Shown: positions 1 to 15,385, numbered from the stretch's first letter. The stretch: DNA of 64,000 bases from Burkholderia cenocepacia (GCF_014211915.1 NZ_CP060039.1:868001-932000), one strand, 5' to 3'. Translations and numbers: made by a program. The notes: generated by a model from the sequence alone, not told the origin.

Positions 1-108
1 TCGTCATCAACGACAACTGACTGTCACAAACGATCACTAGACTTCGCCGGTTCAATGGCGACGGGAATGTTGCACACGCTGTTGGTAACGTTTTCATAGG
101 AGAGGTCG

Positions 109-1443
109 ATGAAGAAGAAGCCTGCGGGGACACTGGTTCGTTCGATCGCGCTCGGCGGCGCGCTGATGTTCGGGGTACAGCACGTGGCGCTCGCTGCGAC
201 GGAAATCCAGTTCTGGCATGCGATGGAGGCCGCGCTCGGCGAGCGGGTCAATGCGATCGCCGACCAGTTCAACGCGTCGCAAAGCGATTACAAGATCGTG
301 CCGGTCTTCAAGGGCACCTACGACCAGGCGCTCGCGGCCGGCATCGCGGCCTATCGCAGCGGCAACGCGCCGGCGATCCTCCAGGTCTACGAAGTCGGCA
401 CGGCGACGATGATGCAGGCGAAGAAGGCGGTCGTGCCGGTCTACGACGTGTTCAAGCAGGCCGGCGTGACGCTCGACGAAAAGGCGTTCGTGCCGACCAT
501 CGCGAGCTACTACAGCGACGCGAAGACGGGCCACCTCGTATCGATGCCGTTCAACAGCTCGACGCCGGTGCTGTACTACAACAAGGACGCGTTCAAGAAG
601 GCGGGCCTCGATCCGAACCAGCCGCCGAAGACGTGGGCCGACGTGAAGGCGGATGCCGAGAAGCTGCGCAAGTCGGGGATGGCGTGCGGCTTCACGACCG
701 GCTGGCAAGGCTGGATCCAGCTCGAAAACTACAGCGCGTGGCACGGGCTGCCGTTCGCGAGCCGCAACAACGGCTTCGACGGCACCGACGCCGTGCTCGA
801 GTTCAACAAGCCGCAGCAGATCGAACACATCTCCTTCCTCCAGCAGATGGCGAAGGACGGCACGTTCACGTACGCGGGCCGCAAGGACGAAGCGTCGGCG
901 AAGTTCTACAGCGGCGACTGCGGGATCCTCACGACGTCGTCGGGCGCGCTCGCGAACGTGCAGAAATTCGCGAAGTTCAGCTACGGCACGGGCATGCTGC
1001 CGTACGACGCGAACGTGAAGGGCGCGCCGCAGAACGCGATCATCGGCGGCGCGAGCCTGTGGGTGCTGGCCGGCAAGGACCCGGCGACCTACAAGGGCGT
1101 CGCGAAATTCCTCTCTTACCTGGCTTCGCCCGCGGTCGCCGCGAAGTGGCACCAGGACACCGGCTACCTGCCGGTCACGACCGCCGCGTACGATCTGACG
1201 CGCCAGCAGGGCTTCTACGCGAAGAACCCGAGCGCCGAAACCGCGATCAAGCAGATGCTGAACAAGCCGCCGCTGCCGTACACGAAGGGGCTGCGCCTGG
1301 GCAACATGCCGCAGATTCGCACGGTGGTCGACGAGGAGTTCGAACAGGTCTGGGCGCAGAAGAAGTCGCCGAAGGACGCGCTCGATTCGGCTGCGTCGCG
1401 CGGCGACGAACTGCTGCGCCGCTTCGAGAAGTCGGGCGGCTGA
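109..1443 (+). CDS. ugpB: sn-glycerol-3-phosphate ABC transporter, periplasmic substrate-binding protein UgpB
   Basis: This 444-residue protein is the periplasmic receptor that delivers glycerol-3-phosphate and glycerophosphodiesters to the UgpAEC importer. Residues 1-29 form a Sec signal peptide: a lysine-rich start, a hydrophobic core and an ALA cleavage site. The mature part begins TEIQFWHAM, a typical opening for family 1 extracellular solute-binding proteins, and the length matches E. coli UgpB. The ATG at 109 is preceded by a strong AGGAGAGG ribosome site. It is the first gene of a ugpB-A-E-C-ugpQ run on the same strand. No pho box could be identified in the 108 bases upstream, so phosphate control is possible from family knowledge but not shown. 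Confidence 0.95.
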   Translation: MKKKPAGTLVRSIALGGALMFGVQHVALAATEIQFWHAMEAALGERVNAIADQFNASQSDYKIVPVFKGTYDQALAAGIAAYRSGNAPAILQVYEVGTATMMQAKKAVVPVYDVFKQAGVTLDEKAFVPTIASYYSDAKTGHLVSMPFNSSTPVLYYNKDAFKKAGLDPNQPPKTWADVKADAEKLRKSGMACGFTTGWQGWIQLENYSAWHGLPFASRNNGFDGTDAVLEFNKPQQIEHISFLQQMAKDGTFTYAGRKDEASAKFYSGDCGILTTSSGALANVQKFAKFSYGTGMLPYDANVKGAPQNAIIGGASLWVLAGKDPATYKGVAKFLSYLASPAVAAKWHQDTGYLPVTTAAYDLTRQQGFYAKNPSAETAIKQMLNKPPLPYTKGLRLGNMPQIRTVVDEEFEQVWAQKKSPKDALDSAASRGDELLRRFEKSGG

Positions 1444-1539
1444 GCACGCATCGCTTCGTGCCGCCGGCGGTATCGCGCGTCAGCGCATGCCGTCCGGCGG
1501 CGCGGTTTTCCTTCCGTTTCGCCTGACCGGATATCCGCG

Positions 1540-2424
1540 ATGCAATCCCGTTCCCGTTTCGGTACGAGCCCGGTGCCGTACCTGCTGATCGCGCCGCAGC
1601 TCGCGATCACCGCCGTGTTCTTCCTGTGGCCGGCCGGCGTCGCGCTGTGGCAGTCCACGCAGACGCAGGACGCGTTCGGCACGTCGAGCGAATTCGTCGG
1701 CCTCGCGAACTTCACGCACCTGTTCGCCGATCCGCTGTATCTCGATTCGTTGCGCACGACGCTCGTGTTCAGTTCGCTGGTCACGGTGAGCGGGCTCGTC
1801 GTGTCGCTGCTGCTCGCCGCGTGCGCCGACCGCGTGATCCGCGGCGCGCGCGTGTACCGCACGCTGCTGATCTGGCCGTATGCGGTCGCGCCGACGATCG
1901 CGGCCGTGCTGTGGGCATTCCTGTTCAACCCGAGCATCGGCCTGATCACATATGCGCTCGCGAAGGGCGGCATCGTGTGGAACCATGCGCTGAACGGCGA
2001 GCAGGCGATGTTCCTCGTCGTGCTGGCGTCGGTGTGGAAGCAGGTGAGCTACAACTTCCTGTTCTTCTACGCGGGGCTGCAGGCGATTCCGCGCTCGCTG
2101 ATCGAGGCGGCGGCGATCGACGGTGCGGGGCCGGTGCGGCGCTTCTTCAACATCGTGCTGCCGCTGCTGTCGCCGACGAGTTTTTTCCTGCTGGTCGTGA
2201 ACCTCGTCTACGCATTCTTCGACACGTTCCCGGTGATCGACGCGGCCACCGGCGGCGGCCCGGCGCAGAGCACCAGGACGCTGATCTACAAGATCTTCGC
2301 GGAGGGCTTCCAGGGACTCGACATCGGCAGCTCGGGCGCGCAGTCGGTCGTGCTGATGATCATCGTCGTCGCGCTCACGGTGATCCAGTTCCGCTTCGTC
2401 GAACGCAAGGTGCAATACGCATGA
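1540..2424 (+). CDS. ugpA: sn-glycerol-3-phosphate ABC transporter permease UgpA
   Basis: UgpA is one of the two inner-membrane permease subunits of the Ugp importer. The 294-residue protein has about six hydrophobic segments. Near residue 190 it carries the binding-protein-dependent permease EAA loop ([15 protein letters not shown]), which docks on the ATPase. It lies 96 bases after ugpB, and its TGA overlaps the ATG of ugpE in an ATGA arrangement, implying translational coupling. Length and motif agree with the family, and the neighbouring ugp genes settle the substrate class. Confidence 0.94.
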   Translation: MQSRSRFGTSPVPYLLIAPQLAITAVFFLWPAGVALWQSTQTQDAFGTSSEFVGLANFTHLFADPLYLDSLRTTLVFSSLVTVSGLVVSLLLAACADRVIRGARVYRTLLIWPYAVAPTIAAVLWAFLFNPSIGLITYALAKGGIVWNHALNGEQAMFLVVLASVWKQVSYNFLFFYAGLQAIPRSLIEAAAIDGAGPVRRFFNIVLPLLSPTSFFLLVVNLVYAFFDTFPVIDAATGGGPAQSTRTLIYKIFAEGFQGLDIGSSGAQSVVLMIIVVALTVIQFRFVERKVQYA

Positions 2425-3266
2425 TCGAAAATCGCAAGGGCTTCGACCTGTTCTGCCACGCGGTGCTGATCGCGGGCGTGGTGCTGATCGTGTTCCCTGT
2501 CTACGTCGCGTTCTGCGCGGCGACGATGAACGCGCAGGAAGTGTTGACGGTGCCGCTGTCGCTCGTGCCGAGCACGCACCTGTTCGAGAACGTCGCGTAC
2601 ATCTGGGGGCACGGCAGCGGCGGCACGGCGGCGCCGTTCGGCCGCCTGCTCGTGAACAGCTTCGCGATGGCGCTCGGCATCGCGGTCGGCAAGATCGCGG
2701 TGTCGATCCTGTCCGCATACGCGATCGTCTATTTCCGCTTCCCGTTTCGCAACACGGCGTTCTGGCTGATCTTCATCACGCTGATGCTGCCGGTGGAAGT
2801 GCGGATCTTCCCGACCGTGCAGGTCGTGTCGACGCTGCACCTGACGAACACCTACGCCGGGCTCTCGCTGCCGCTGATCGCGTCGGCCACCGCGACGTTC
2901 CTGTTCCGCCAGTTCTTCATGACACTGCCCGACGAACTGATGGATGCCGCGCGCATCGACGGCGCGGGGCCGCTGCGTTTCTTCTGGGACGTCGTGCTGC
3001 CGCTGTCGAAGACCAGCATCGCCGCGCTGTTCGTGATCACCTTCATCTACGGCTGGAACCAGTATCTGTGGCCGATCCTGATCACGACGGAAGCGTCGCT
3101 GTCGACGGCGGTGGTGGGTATCAAGACGATGATCGCGAGCGGCGACGCCGCGACCGAATGGCAATACGTGATGGCGGCGACGCTGCTGGCGATGATTCCG
3201 CCGCTCGTCGTCGTGCTGGCGATGCAGCGCTGGTTCGTGCGCGGCCTCGTCGATTCCGAAAAATAA
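2421..3266 (+). CDS. ugpE: sn-glycerol-3-phosphate ABC transporter permease UgpE
   Basis: UgpE is the second permease subunit of the Ugp importer. The protein is 281 residues, the same length as E. coli UgpE, with several transmembrane segments and an EAA-loop equivalent reading [17 protein letters not shown]. The start was placed at the ATG overlapping the ugpA stop codon. Longer in-frame starts upstream fall inside ugpA and translate to arginine-rich shadow sequence. It pairs with UgpA to form the channel energised by UgpC. Confidence 0.93.
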   Translation: MIENRKGFDLFCHAVLIAGVVLIVFPVYVAFCAATMNAQEVLTVPLSLVPSTHLFENVAYIWGHGSGGTAAPFGRLLVNSFAMALGIAVGKIAVSILSAYAIVYFRFPFRNTAFWLIFITLMLPVEVRIFPTVQVVSTLHLTNTYAGLSLPLIASATATFLFRQFFMTLPDELMDAARIDGAGPLRFFWDVVLPLSKTSIAALFVITFIYGWNQYLWPILITTEASLSTAVVGIKTMIASGDAATEWQYVMAATLLAMIPPLVVVLAMQRWFVRGLVDSEK

Positions 3267-3295
3267 CCCCACGGTAACCGGGAGAAGGACCAGGT

Positions 3296-4380
3296 ATGGC
3301 TGCGCTGAGCTTGAAGGGCGTCAGGAAATCCTACGACGGCAAGCAGCACGTGCTGCATGGCATCGACGTGGAGATCGCCGACGGCGAATTCATCGTGCTG
3401 GTCGGCCCGTCGGGCTGCGGCAAGTCGACGTTGCTGCGGATGATCGCGGGGCTCGAGAGCGTGACGGACGGCGAGATCGCGATCGGCGACCGGGTCGTCA
3501 ACACGCTGGAGCCGAAGGATCGCGACATCGCGATGGTGTTCCAGAACTATGCGCTGTACCCGCACATGACGGTCGCGCAGAACATGGGTTACGGGCTGAA
3601 GATCCGCGGGATCGAGCGCGCGACGATCGATTCAAGGGTGGCCGCGGCCGCGAAGATCCTCGAGCTCGAGCCGCTGCTCGCGCGGCGGCCGCGTGAACTG
3701 TCGGGCGGGCAGCGGCAGCGCGTCGCGATGGGGCGCGCGATCGTGCGCGAGCCGTCGGTGTTCCTGTTCGACGAACCGCTGTCGAACCTCGACGCGAAGC
3801 TGCGCGTGCAGATGCGGCTCGAGATCCAGCGGCTGCATGCGCGGCTCGCGACGACCAGCGTGTACGTGACGCACGACCAGATCGAGGCGATGACGCTCGC
3901 GCAACGGGTGATCGTGATGAATCGCGGCTACGCGGAGCAGATCGGTGCGCCGGTCGACGTGTACGAGAAGCCGGCGACGGTGTTCGTCGCGGGCTTCATC
4001 GGCTCGCCGGCGATGAACCTGATGCACGGCCGGCTGTCGGAAGACGGCGCGAGCTTCACGGTCGCGGGCGGCGGCCCCGCGCTGCCGGTGGCCGGCGCGC
4101 CGGGCATCGGCAGCGAGATCGCCACCGGGCGCGACTGGGTGCTCGGCGTGCGTCCCGAACACATGACGCCGCAGCCGGGCGTCGCGCAGGCGACGCTGCC
4201 GGTCGATTCGTGCGAGCTGCTCGGCGCGGACAATCTCGCGCACGGCCGCTGGGGCGATCACGACATCGCGGTGCGCCTGCCGCACGCGGACCGCCCGCGC
4301 GCGGCACGGCGCTGGCGGCCGCGCTGCCCGCGCACCGGCTGCATTTCTTCGATCCTGAATCCGGCAAGCGCGCCGGCTGA
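3296..4380 (+). CDS. ugpC: sn-glycerol-3-phosphate ABC transporter ATPase UgpC, with an apparent 1-base frameshift near 4293-4302
   Basis: UgpC is the cytoplasmic ATPase of the Ugp importer. Walker A (GPSGCGKST) spans residues 37-45, the LSGGQ signature 135-139 and Walker B (FLFDE) 156-160. A C-terminal TOBE-type region follows. Read strictly, the frame does not stop at the end of ugpC but continues through ugpQ to 5179, giving a 627-residue fusion. Around 4293-4302 the frame shifts into arginine-rich nonsense. The neighbouring frame instead continues [16 protein letters not shown] and ends SGKRAG with TGA at 4378-4380, a normal UgpC tail of about 361 residues in total. One missing G in the GC-rich stretch explains this. 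It may be a real mutation or an assembly error. The start is an ATG 29 bases after ugpE with GGGAGAAGGA upstream. Confidence 0.88.
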
Positions 4381-4408
4381 AACCGCTGCATTCGCCGAGA
4401 GACCGACG

Positions 4409-5179
4409 ATGATCACCCGTATCGACTGGCCCTATCCGCGTGTCGTCGCCCATCGCGGCGGCGGCACGCTCGCACCGGAGAACACGCTGGCCGCGCTCGA
4501 CGAGGGCGCGCGGCGCGGGCACCGGATGGTCGAGTTCGACGCGAAGCTGTCGGCCGACGACGTGACGTTCCTGCTGCACGACGACACGGTCGACCGGACC
4601 TCGAACGGCCACGGAGCGGCGGCGGGCATGCGTTATGCGGCGCTGGCCGCGCTCGACGCGGGCGCGTGGCGCGATGCGCGCTTCGCGGGCGAACGGATGC
4701 CGACGCTCGAGGCGGCGGCGGCGCGCTGCCTCGCGCACGGGCTGGCCGCGAACGTCGAGATCAAGCCGTGCCCGGGCCGCGAGCGCGAAACCGGGCAGCG
4801 CGTGGCGGCCGACGCGGCCGCGTACTGGCGCGATGCCGCTGTTGCGCCGTTGCTGTCGTCGTTCTCGTTCGAGGCGCTGCAACAGGCGCGTGCGACGGTG
4901 CCGGCGCTGCCGCGCGGGATGCTCTACGAAGTCGTGCCGGACGACTGGCATGCGCAGGTCATCGATGCACTCGACTGCGTATCGTTGCATGCGGACCACA
5001 CTCGGCTCGACGAATCGCTGGTGCGCGCGATCAAGGCGGCCGGGTTGCGCATCCTGGTTTACACGGTGAACGACCTCGAACGGGCACGCGAACTCGCGCG
5101 CTGGGGCGTCGATGCCGTCTGCACGGACCGCATCGACCTGATCGCGCCCGATGCGCTGGACGACATCGACGTCGTCTAG
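4409..5179 (+). CDS. ugpQ: glycerophosphodiester phosphodiesterase UgpQ
   Basis: This 256-residue cytoplasmic enzyme hydrolyses glycerophosphodiesters to glycerol-3-phosphate and an alcohol, using substrates imported by the upstream Ugp transporter. The GDPD hallmark residues are visible: VVAHRGG near residue 13, PENT shortly after, a metal-binding EFD, and LHDDTVDRT. The carboxy end has the usual AVCTDRIDL. The chosen ATG follows a GAGAGACC site 28 bases after the expected ugpC stop. Because of the frameshift in ugpC, this gene is also in frame with the 5' part of ugpC, but its own start is sound. A strong terminator lies just downstream, closing the operon. Confidence 0.9.
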   Translation: MITRIDWPYPRVVAHRGGGTLAPENTLAALDEGARRGHRMVEFDAKLSADDVTFLLHDDTVDRTSNGHGAAAGMRYAALAALDAGAWRDARFAGERMPTLEAAAARCLAHGLAANVEIKPCPGRERETGQRVAADAAAYWRDAAVAPLLSSFSFEALQQARATVPALPRGMLYEVVPDDWHAQVIDALDCVSLHADHTRLDESLVRAIKAAGLRILVYTVNDLERARELARWGVDAVCTDRIDLIAPDALDDIDVV

Positions 5180-5245
5180 CGGCGATGGCCGCGTCCGCGT
5201 CCGGTAAAAAACCGTCGCCCGGACCGTGCCTGACGCGAAAAAACG

Positions 5246-5278
5246 ACGCCCCGGCGCGCTGAGCGCCGGGGCGTTTTG
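5246..5278 (+). terminator. rho-independent terminator after ugpQ
   Basis: A perfect 12-base-pair stem (ACGCCCCGGCGC with its complement) encloses a 5-base loop and is followed by TTTT. It ends the ugpBAEC-ugpQ transcript and sits between that operon and the oppositely oriented ompW. Confidence 0.85.
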
Positions 5279-5357
5279 CATCGTGGAGACGTTACGCCAG
5301 GAAAAATCCGCTACAAATTGCAGCAGGATTAACCATTCCCCAAATATTCGACTACGC

Positions 5358-6089
5358 TTAGAAGCGGTAGCCGAGGTTCAGGTACGTGACGATCGGGTTC
5401 AGCGAGATGTGGGCCTTCGACGTTTCCGTCAGCGTCCCGACCGGCGTCCGGCGGGCCGTCGTGAACGTCGCGGTCACGCTGACCGGGATGTACGACAGCG
5501 ACAGGCCTGCGAACCAGTGTTTCGTGAAGTTGTACGTGAAGCCGGCGTTGAGCACGGGCGCCCACTGGTTGCTGGTCGTCGCGCTGGTCGGGCCGCCGAG
5601 CACGCCGTTCTCGAACGCGCTGTTGGTGATCTTGGCGCCGGTGAACCAGACGTACGTCGCGCCGACGCCGACATACGGACGGAACTTCGCATTGGCGTCG
5701 TTGAAGTGGTAGCGAAGCAGGACGGCAGGGCTCCACTGGTATGCACGGCCGAGTACGCCGAATCTGTCGAACTGACCCTTGCCGGTGATGTCGAACTTCG
5801 GCGGGATCCCCATCACGAGCTCGGTGGAGATATGGTCGGTGACGAAGTAGCCTGCTGCGAGCCCCAGCGTGTCGGCGTCATTGATGCCGGCGCCGGTGTT
5901 GGGAATCGATTGGTTGATGGGCGTGCCGCCTACGCGGTAGACGAACAGCGGGTCACTGCTGTCCTGCGGCGAAAGGTGCAGCCAGCCGGTGCTGACGTAG
6001 AAATCACCTGCGGATTGTGCATGTGCCGTACCGCCCGCGAACGTGAATGCGAGCGCTGCGGCCCCCGTAATGGCCAGTTTTCGTTTCAT
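5358..6089 (-). CDS. ompW: OmpW family outer-membrane protein
   Basis: The product is a 243-residue outer-membrane beta-barrel of the OmpW family, a small porin with a hydrophobic channel. Residues 1-24 are a Sec signal peptide ending AHA. The mature protein begins with FYVSTGWLHL, and the chain ends in phenylalanine (LNLGYRF), the usual outer-membrane insertion signature. The start was set at the internal methionine followed by KRKLAITG, because GGAGGAG lies just upstream; an upstream start would add 18 unlikely residues. The gene is alone, convergent with the ug operon and divergent from the transposase gene. The physiological substrate is not evident from sequence. Confidence 0.88.
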   Translation of the reverse strand: MKRKLAITGAAALAFTFAGGTAHAQSAGDFYVSTGWLHLSPQDSSDPLFVYRVGGTPINQSIPNTGAGINDADTLGLAAGYFVTDHISTELVMGIPPKFDITGKGQFDRFGVLGRAYQWSPAVLLRYHFNDANAKFRPYVGVGATYVWFTGAKITNSAFENGVLGGPTSATTSNQWAPVLNAGFTYNFTKHWFAGLSLSYIPVSVTATFTTARRTPVGTLTETSKAHISLNPIVTYLNLGYRF

Positions 6090-6282
6090 TGTGTCTCCTC
6101 CGATCAAAGGCGTGCTCATTATGACGACTGCGTTTAAAACCAAACAAGCTCGTAAGTTAGAGTTTTCTCCCTAGGATTCGCACGACCGTACGCTTACGCG
6201 CGCCGCAGGGACAGGCATTCTACGCAGGTGCGCACTTTCGGACCTCCGGGTATTTCCTAACGCGTTCAAACGGACATTCAGC

Positions 6283-6996
6283 ATGGCACGGTTAGCACGA
6301 CTCTACGTTCCCGACCAGCCGCAGCACGTGATACTGCGCGGCCTGGATCAGCAACCCGCGTTCGTCGACGACCAGGACTACGAACTCTTCATCGATTGCC
6401 TGAAGGCCGCCGCACGCGATCATCACCTGTCGGTGCATGCCTACGTGCTGCTGCCGCGCCAGGTGCAACTGCTTGTGACGCCCAGCGACGAGGCCAGCTT
6501 GCCGAAGGCGATGCAGGCCGTCGGCCGTCGCTACGTCGCGCATTTCAACCGGCGCTATTCGCGCCGCGGCACGCTGTGGGAAGGCCGCTATCGCGCGACG
6601 GTGATCGAAGGCGAGCGCTATTTCCTGCTCGCGAGCCGCGTGGTCGAGATGAGCCCGGTGCGTTCGCAGCTCGTCGCGACGCCCGAGGCCTATCGCTGGT
6701 CCAGCTACCGGCATCACGTCGGGCTCACCGTCGACAGCCTGATCACCGACCATCCGCTCTACTGGGCGCTCGGCAACACGCCGTTCGACCGCCAGCGTGC
6801 GTACAAGGAGCTGTGCGAGCAGCCGCTCGACGAGCGGCAGGCCGACCAGCTGCAGCAGGCGACGCTGAAGGGCTGGGTGCTCGGCGGCGAGAATTACCGC
6901 GAGTGGGCGGCGCGCACCGCGAATCGGCGCGTCTCGCCGCTGCCGCGCGGACGCCCCAGAAAGGTGCGCGAAAACACGCCGCCGATCCAGCAGTAA
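6283..6996 (+). CDS. REP-associated tyrosine transposase-like (Y1/IS200-type domain) protein with altered HUH motif
   Basis: This 237-residue protein has the layout of REP-associated tyrosine transposases (RAYTs): an N-terminal RLYVPDQPQHVILRG, a central metal-binding segment, then RRYVAHFNRRYSRRGTLWEGR with the candidate catalytic tyrosine at residue 84. Where the family has the HUH motif (typically PNHVHLL), this protein has PRQVQLL, so both metal-binding histidines are glutamines at 60 and 62. The rest is intact, with no stops or terminal repeats. It is a single gene, not part of a visible insertion sequence. Cleavage activity is doubtful. It could be a domesticated DNA-binding protein, which is inference. 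Confidence 0.85.
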   Translation: MARLARLYVPDQPQHVILRGLDQQPAFVDDQDYELFIDCLKAAARDHHLSVHAYVLLPRQVQLLVTPSDEASLPKAMQAVGRRYVAHFNRRYSRRGTLWEGRYRATVIEGERYFLLASRVVEMSPVRSQLVATPEAYRWSSYRHHVGLTVDSLITDHPLYWALGNTPFDRQRAYKELCEQPLDERQADQLQQATLKGWVLGGENYREWAARTANRRVSPLPRGRPRKVRENTPPIQQ

Positions 6997-7013
6997 CACC
7001 CGAAAGGCGGGCC

Positions 7014-7044
7014 AGAAGCGGCGCTGCGGGCGTCGCTTCTTTTT
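7014..7044 (+). terminator. probable terminator after the transposase-like gene
   Basis: An AGAAGCG / CGCTTCT stem is followed by a run of five Ts at 7040-7044. It lies 18 bases after the transposase-like gene and separates it from the gltB promoter region. Confidence 0.6.
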
Positions 7045-7124
7045 GCACCAAAATGATACGTCCCCAATAAAACAGCACCAGATCAAGGAATCTTGTTAAT
7101 TGGGGTTCGATCATGCGGTTTTTG

Positions 7125-7154
7125 TTGCTATTCCCTTGATTCGTCGCGTATATT
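7125..7154 (+). promoter_or_regulatory. possible sigma70 promoter for gltBD
   Basis: A TTGCTA box (7125-7130) and a TATATT box (7149-7154) are 18 bases apart in an AT-rich patch, about 130 bases before the gltB start. The match is only moderate. No experimental support exists, and no further binding site could be assigned in this stretch. Confidence 0.35.
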
Positions 7155-7284
7155 CCGAATTCCGGTGGCCCGGGCGAAGCCTGCCCAACCACTGTCGGCC
7201 GTGCCGTCTCCCGTCGGGAGCGGGCTCGACGGCAACAAGAAAACGGTTCAACGGCCTCCAGGCCCCCTTTACGACGGTGTCCCC

Positions 7285-11988
<4,704 letters not shown>

Positions 11989-12073
11989 GCGACGAACGAC
12001 ATAGCGAATGCCGCGCGCGCCTGACGGCCGCGCGCGGCTCCCCCACCCGATACACCGAACAGAAGAGCACCTT

Positions 12074-13540
12074 ATGGGCAAGGCAACCGGTTTTCTGGAG
12101 TTCGAACGCCGCCACGAGGCGTACGAAGCACCGCTCACGCGCGTGAAGCACTACAAGGAATTCGTCGCGGCACTGACCGACGCGGACGCGAAGATCCAGG
12201 GCGCGCGCTGCATGGATTGCGGCATCCCGTTCTGCAACAACGGCTGCCCGGTCAACAACATCATCCCGGACTTCAACGATCTCGTTTACCGCCAGGACTG
12301 GCAGCAGGCGATCGAAGTCCTGCACTCGACCAACAACTTCCCGGAATTCACGGGCCGCATCTGCCCGGCGCCGTGCGAAGCGGCGTGCACGCTCGGGATC
12401 AACGACGACCCGGTCGGCATCAAGTCGATCGAGCACGCGATCATCGACAAGGCGTGGGCGGAAGGTTGGGTCAAGCCGCTGCCGGCCGAACACAAGACGG
12501 GCAAGAAGGTCGCGGTCGTCGGTTCGGGCCCCGCGGGCCTCGCCGCCGCGCAGCAGCTCGCGCGGGCGGGCCACGACGTGACGGTGTTCGAGAAGAACGA
12601 CCGCATCGGCGGCCTGCTGCGTTACGGGATTCCCGACTTCAAGCTCGAGAAGTGGCTGATCGACCGCCGCATGCGTCAGATGGAAGCGGAAGGCGTGACG
12701 TTCCGCACCAGCGTGTTCATCGGCAAGGACCCGCTGCCCGAGTCGATCGGCAGCCTCGCGAAGGAAACCATTTCGCCGGACACGCTGAAGGAAGAATTCG
12801 ACGCGGTCGTGATCGCCGGTGGTTCGGAAACGCCGCGCGACCTGCCGGTGCCGGGCCGCGAACTCGCGGGCGTCCATTTCGCGATGGACTTCCTGCCGCA
12901 GCAGAACCGCGTGAACGCGGGCGACAAGCTGGCTGACCAGCTGCTCGCGAAGGGCAAGCACGTGATCGTGATCGGCGGCGGCGATACGGGTTCGGACTGC
13001 GTCGGCACGTCGAACCGTCACGGCGCGAAGCACGTCACGCAGTTCGAGCTGTTGCCGCAGCCACCGGAAGAGGAAAACAAGCCGCTCGTGTGGCCGTACT
13101 GGCCGATCAAGCTGCGCACGTCGTCGTCGCACGACGAGGGCTGCGAGCGTGACTGGGCGGTCGCGACGAAGCGTCTCGAAGGCAAGAACGGCAAGGTCGA
13201 GAAGCTGATCGCTGTGCGCGTCGAGTGGAAGGACGGCAAGATGCAGGAAGTGCCGGGTTCCGAGTTCGAGATGAAGGCCGATCTCGTGCTGCTCGCGATG
13301 GGCTTCACGCAGCCGGCCGCGCCGGTGCTCGACGCGTTCGGCGTCGCGAAGGATGCGCGCGGCAATGCGCGTGCGGCGACCGAAGGCGATCGTTCGTACT
13401 ACACGTCGGTCGACAAGGTGTTCGCGGCAGGCGATATGCGTCGCGGCCAGTCGCTCGTGGTGTGGGCGATCCGCGAAGGCCGCCAGTGCGCGCGCTCGGT
13501 CGATGCGTACCTGATGGGGCATTCGGAACTGCCGCGCTGA
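12074..13540 (+). CDS. gltD: glutamate synthase [NADPH] small (beta) subunit GltD
   Basis: GltD is the 488-residue NADPH-oxidising flavoprotein that feeds electrons to GltB. The N-terminal part holds two cysteine clusters ([14 protein letters not shown], and [12 protein letters not shown]) for iron-sulfur centres. It is followed by an FAD-binding [12 protein letters not shown] motif and an NADPH-binding [12 protein letters not shown] motif. The start codon follows the family N-terminus [11 protein letters not shown] strong terminator after the gene ends the gltBD operon. All key residues appear present. Confidence 0.97.
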   Translation: MGKATGFLEFERRHEAYEAPLTRVKHYKEFVAALTDADAKIQGARCMDCGIPFCNNGCPVNNIIPDFNDLVYRQDWQQAIEVLHSTNNFPEFTGRICPAPCEAACTLGINDDPVGIKSIEHAIIDKAWAEGWVKPLPAEHKTGKKVAVVGSGPAGLAAAQQLARAGHDVTVFEKNDRIGGLLRYGIPDFKLEKWLIDRRMRQMEAEGVTFRTSVFIGKDPLPESIGSLAKETISPDTLKEEFDAVVIAGGSETPRDLPVPGRELAGVHFAMDFLPQQNRVNAGDKLADQLLAKGKHVIVIGGGDTGSDCVGTSNRHGAKHVTQFELLPQPPEEENKPLVWPYWPIKLRTSSSHDEGCERDWAVATKRLEGKNGKVEKLIAVRVEWKDGKMQEVPGSEFEMKADLVLLAMGFTQPAAPVLDAFGVAKDARGNARAATEGDRSYYTSVDKVFAAGDMRRGQSLVVWAIREGRQCARSVDAYLMGHSELPR

Positions 13541-13571
13541 GCTGAACAGCGCGAGCGGGTTTCGATGGAAG

Positions 13572-13602
13572 CCGGGCGTCCGAAAGGGCGCCCGGTTTTT
13601 TT
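13572..13602 (+). terminator. rho-independent terminator after gltD
   Basis: A CCGGGCG / CGCCCGG stem with a short loop is followed by seven Ts at 13596-13602. It lies about 30 bases downstream of the gltD stop. Confidence 0.85.
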
Positions 13603-13891
13603 ATGGCTGGGCGCGCGATCGATGTCGTTGCATCGGCGTCGGCGTCGGCCCGGATGAGCCGAGCGGCGTCCGGCGTTCCTGCCGCGCGGCGCGAGCCGGT
13701 GGGCCGGGCCACCATCATCGCTCCCGCATTTTCGCGAAGCGTCGTCTAACCTGATGACATCCGGCTCCGATTTTTCGTCATCTCAAATCCTTTCGTTTTG
13801 TAATAATCCTTGAGAACTGTCATATCATGTCGCCCCTCGGGCCGCATTCGCGGTCGCCGCACATGACTGACGTTATTTACAAGGACTCTGG

Positions 13892-15385
13892 ATGGAAGCA
13901 TTCGTGCAAGGGCTGATCGAAGCCGTCAACGGCGTGCTGTGGAACTACGTGCTGATCGCGCTGCTGCTGGGCGCCGGCGCGTGGTTCACGTTGCGGTTCC
14001 GGATGATCCAGCTGAAAGCGCTGTTCCTCAGCATGAAGCTGGTCGGCAGCAAGGGCGAGCCGGGCAGCATCTCGTCGTTCCAGGCGTTCGCGACCGGGCT
14101 CGCGAGCCGCGTCGGCACCGGCAACATCGCCGGCGTCGCGGTGGCGCTGACGGTCGGCGGGCCGGGCGCGATCTTCTGGATGTGGATGACCGCGCTCGTC
14201 GGGATGTCGTCCGCGTTCGTCGAAGCGACGCTCGCGCAGATCTTCAAGGTGTCGCACCCGGACGGCAGCTATCGCGGCGGCCCCGCGTACTACATCCAGA
14301 CGGGGCTGTGCTCGCGCGGCTTCGGCGTGCTGTTCTCGCTGTCGCTGATCCTCGCGTTCGGCTTCGTGTTCAACGCGGTGCAGGCCAACGCGATCGCCGA
14401 TGCGTTTCATACGTCGTTCGGCTGGCGTCGCGAGACGGTCGGCCTCGGTCTCGTGCTGCTTTCCGCGCCGATCATCTTCGGCGGCATCCGCCGCATCGCG
14501 ACGGTCGCGCAGGTGATCGTGCCGCTGATGGCGATCGGCTACCTCGCACTCGCGGTCTACGCGGTCGCGACGCACATCACGCTGGTGCCCGGCGTGATCG
14601 CGTTGATCGTGAAGAGCGCGTTCGGCCTCGAACAGGCGGCCGGCGGCCTGACCGGCTATGCGGTCAGCCAGGCGATCGCGATCGGCGTGAAGCGCGGACT
14701 GTTCTCGAACGAGGCGGGGATGGGCAGCGCGCCGAACGCGGCCGCGACTGCCAGCACGCGCCACCCCGTCACGCAGGGGCTGATCCAGATGCTCGGCGTG
14801 TTCGTCGACACGATCGTGATCTGCAGCGCGACCGCGTTCGTGATCCTGCTGTCGGGCCAGTACGAACTCGGCACCGGGATGGAGGGCGCGGCGCTCACGC
14901 AGCGCGCGATTTCGAGCCACGTCGGCGACTGGGGCGGCATCTACATGGCCGTCGCGATCTTCTTCCTCGCGTTCTCGTCGGTGATCGGCAACTACGCGTA
15001 TGCGGAAGGCAATGTCGAATTCATCACGAAGCGGCGCGGCGTGTTGCCGCTGTTCCGCATCGCCGTGCTCGGCATGGTGATGTTCGGCAGCGTCGGGCAA
15101 CTGCCGCTCGTGTGGGCGATGGCCGATACGAGCATGGGGCTGATGGCGATCATCAACCTGATCGCGATCCTCGCGCTCGGCAAGTACGCGCACGCCGCGT
15201 GGGCCGACTATCGCCGCCAGCGCGCGGCCGGCGTCGCCGATCCGGTGTTCACGCGCAACACGATCCCCGAACTCGCGCGCGTGCTGCCGGCCGACGTGTG
15301 GGGCGAGCATGGCCCGCTGCCGCAGCGTCCGGTTGCTTCCGCCGCCGCGCCGAATGCGCCGCGGGCCGCCGTGAGCGAATCATGA
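13892..15385 (+). CDS. sodium:alanine/glycine symporter, AGCS family
   Basis: This 497-residue inner-membrane protein belongs to the alanine/glycine:cation symporter family, which imports alanine or glycine with sodium. It has about ten or eleven hydrophobic helices and the family stretches SRVGTGNIAGVA near residue 71 and SNEAGMGSAPN near 272. The ATG follows AAGGACTCT. Its stop overlaps the start of thpR (ATGA), so the two genes are probably co-translated. The pairing of an alanine importer here with a D-amino-acid dehydrogenase about 0.7 kb downstream on the other strand may be meaningful but is not proven. Confidence 0.9.
   Translation: MEAFVQGLIEAVNGVLWNYVLIALLLGAGAWFTLRFRMIQLKALFLSMKLVGSKGEPGSISSFQAFATGLASRVGTGNIAGVAVALTVGGPGAIFWMWMTALVGMSSAFVEATLAQIFKVSHPDGSYRGGPAYYIQTGLCSRGFGVLFSLSLILAFGFVFNAVQANAIADAFHTSFGWRRETVGLGLVLLSAPIIFGGIRRIATVAQVIVPLMAIGYLALAVYAVATHITLVPGVIALIVKSAFGLEQAAGGLTGYAVSQAIAIGVKRGLFSNEAGMGSAPNAAATASTRHPVTQGLIQMLGVFVDTIVICSATAFVILLSGQYELGTGMEGAALTQRAISSHVGDWGGIYMAVAIFFLAFSSVIGNYAYAEGNVEFITKRRGVLPLFRIAVLGMVMFGSVGQLPLVWAMADTSMGLMAIINLIAILALGKYAHAAWADYRRQRAAGVADPVFTRNTIPELARVLPADVWGEHGPLPQRPVASAAAPNAPRAAVSES

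Noticed and set aside
3296..5179. A natural UgpC-UgpQ fusion protein
   Set aside because: The linking segment is frame-shifted sequence whose correct reading in the +1 frame is an ordinary UgpC end with its own stop.
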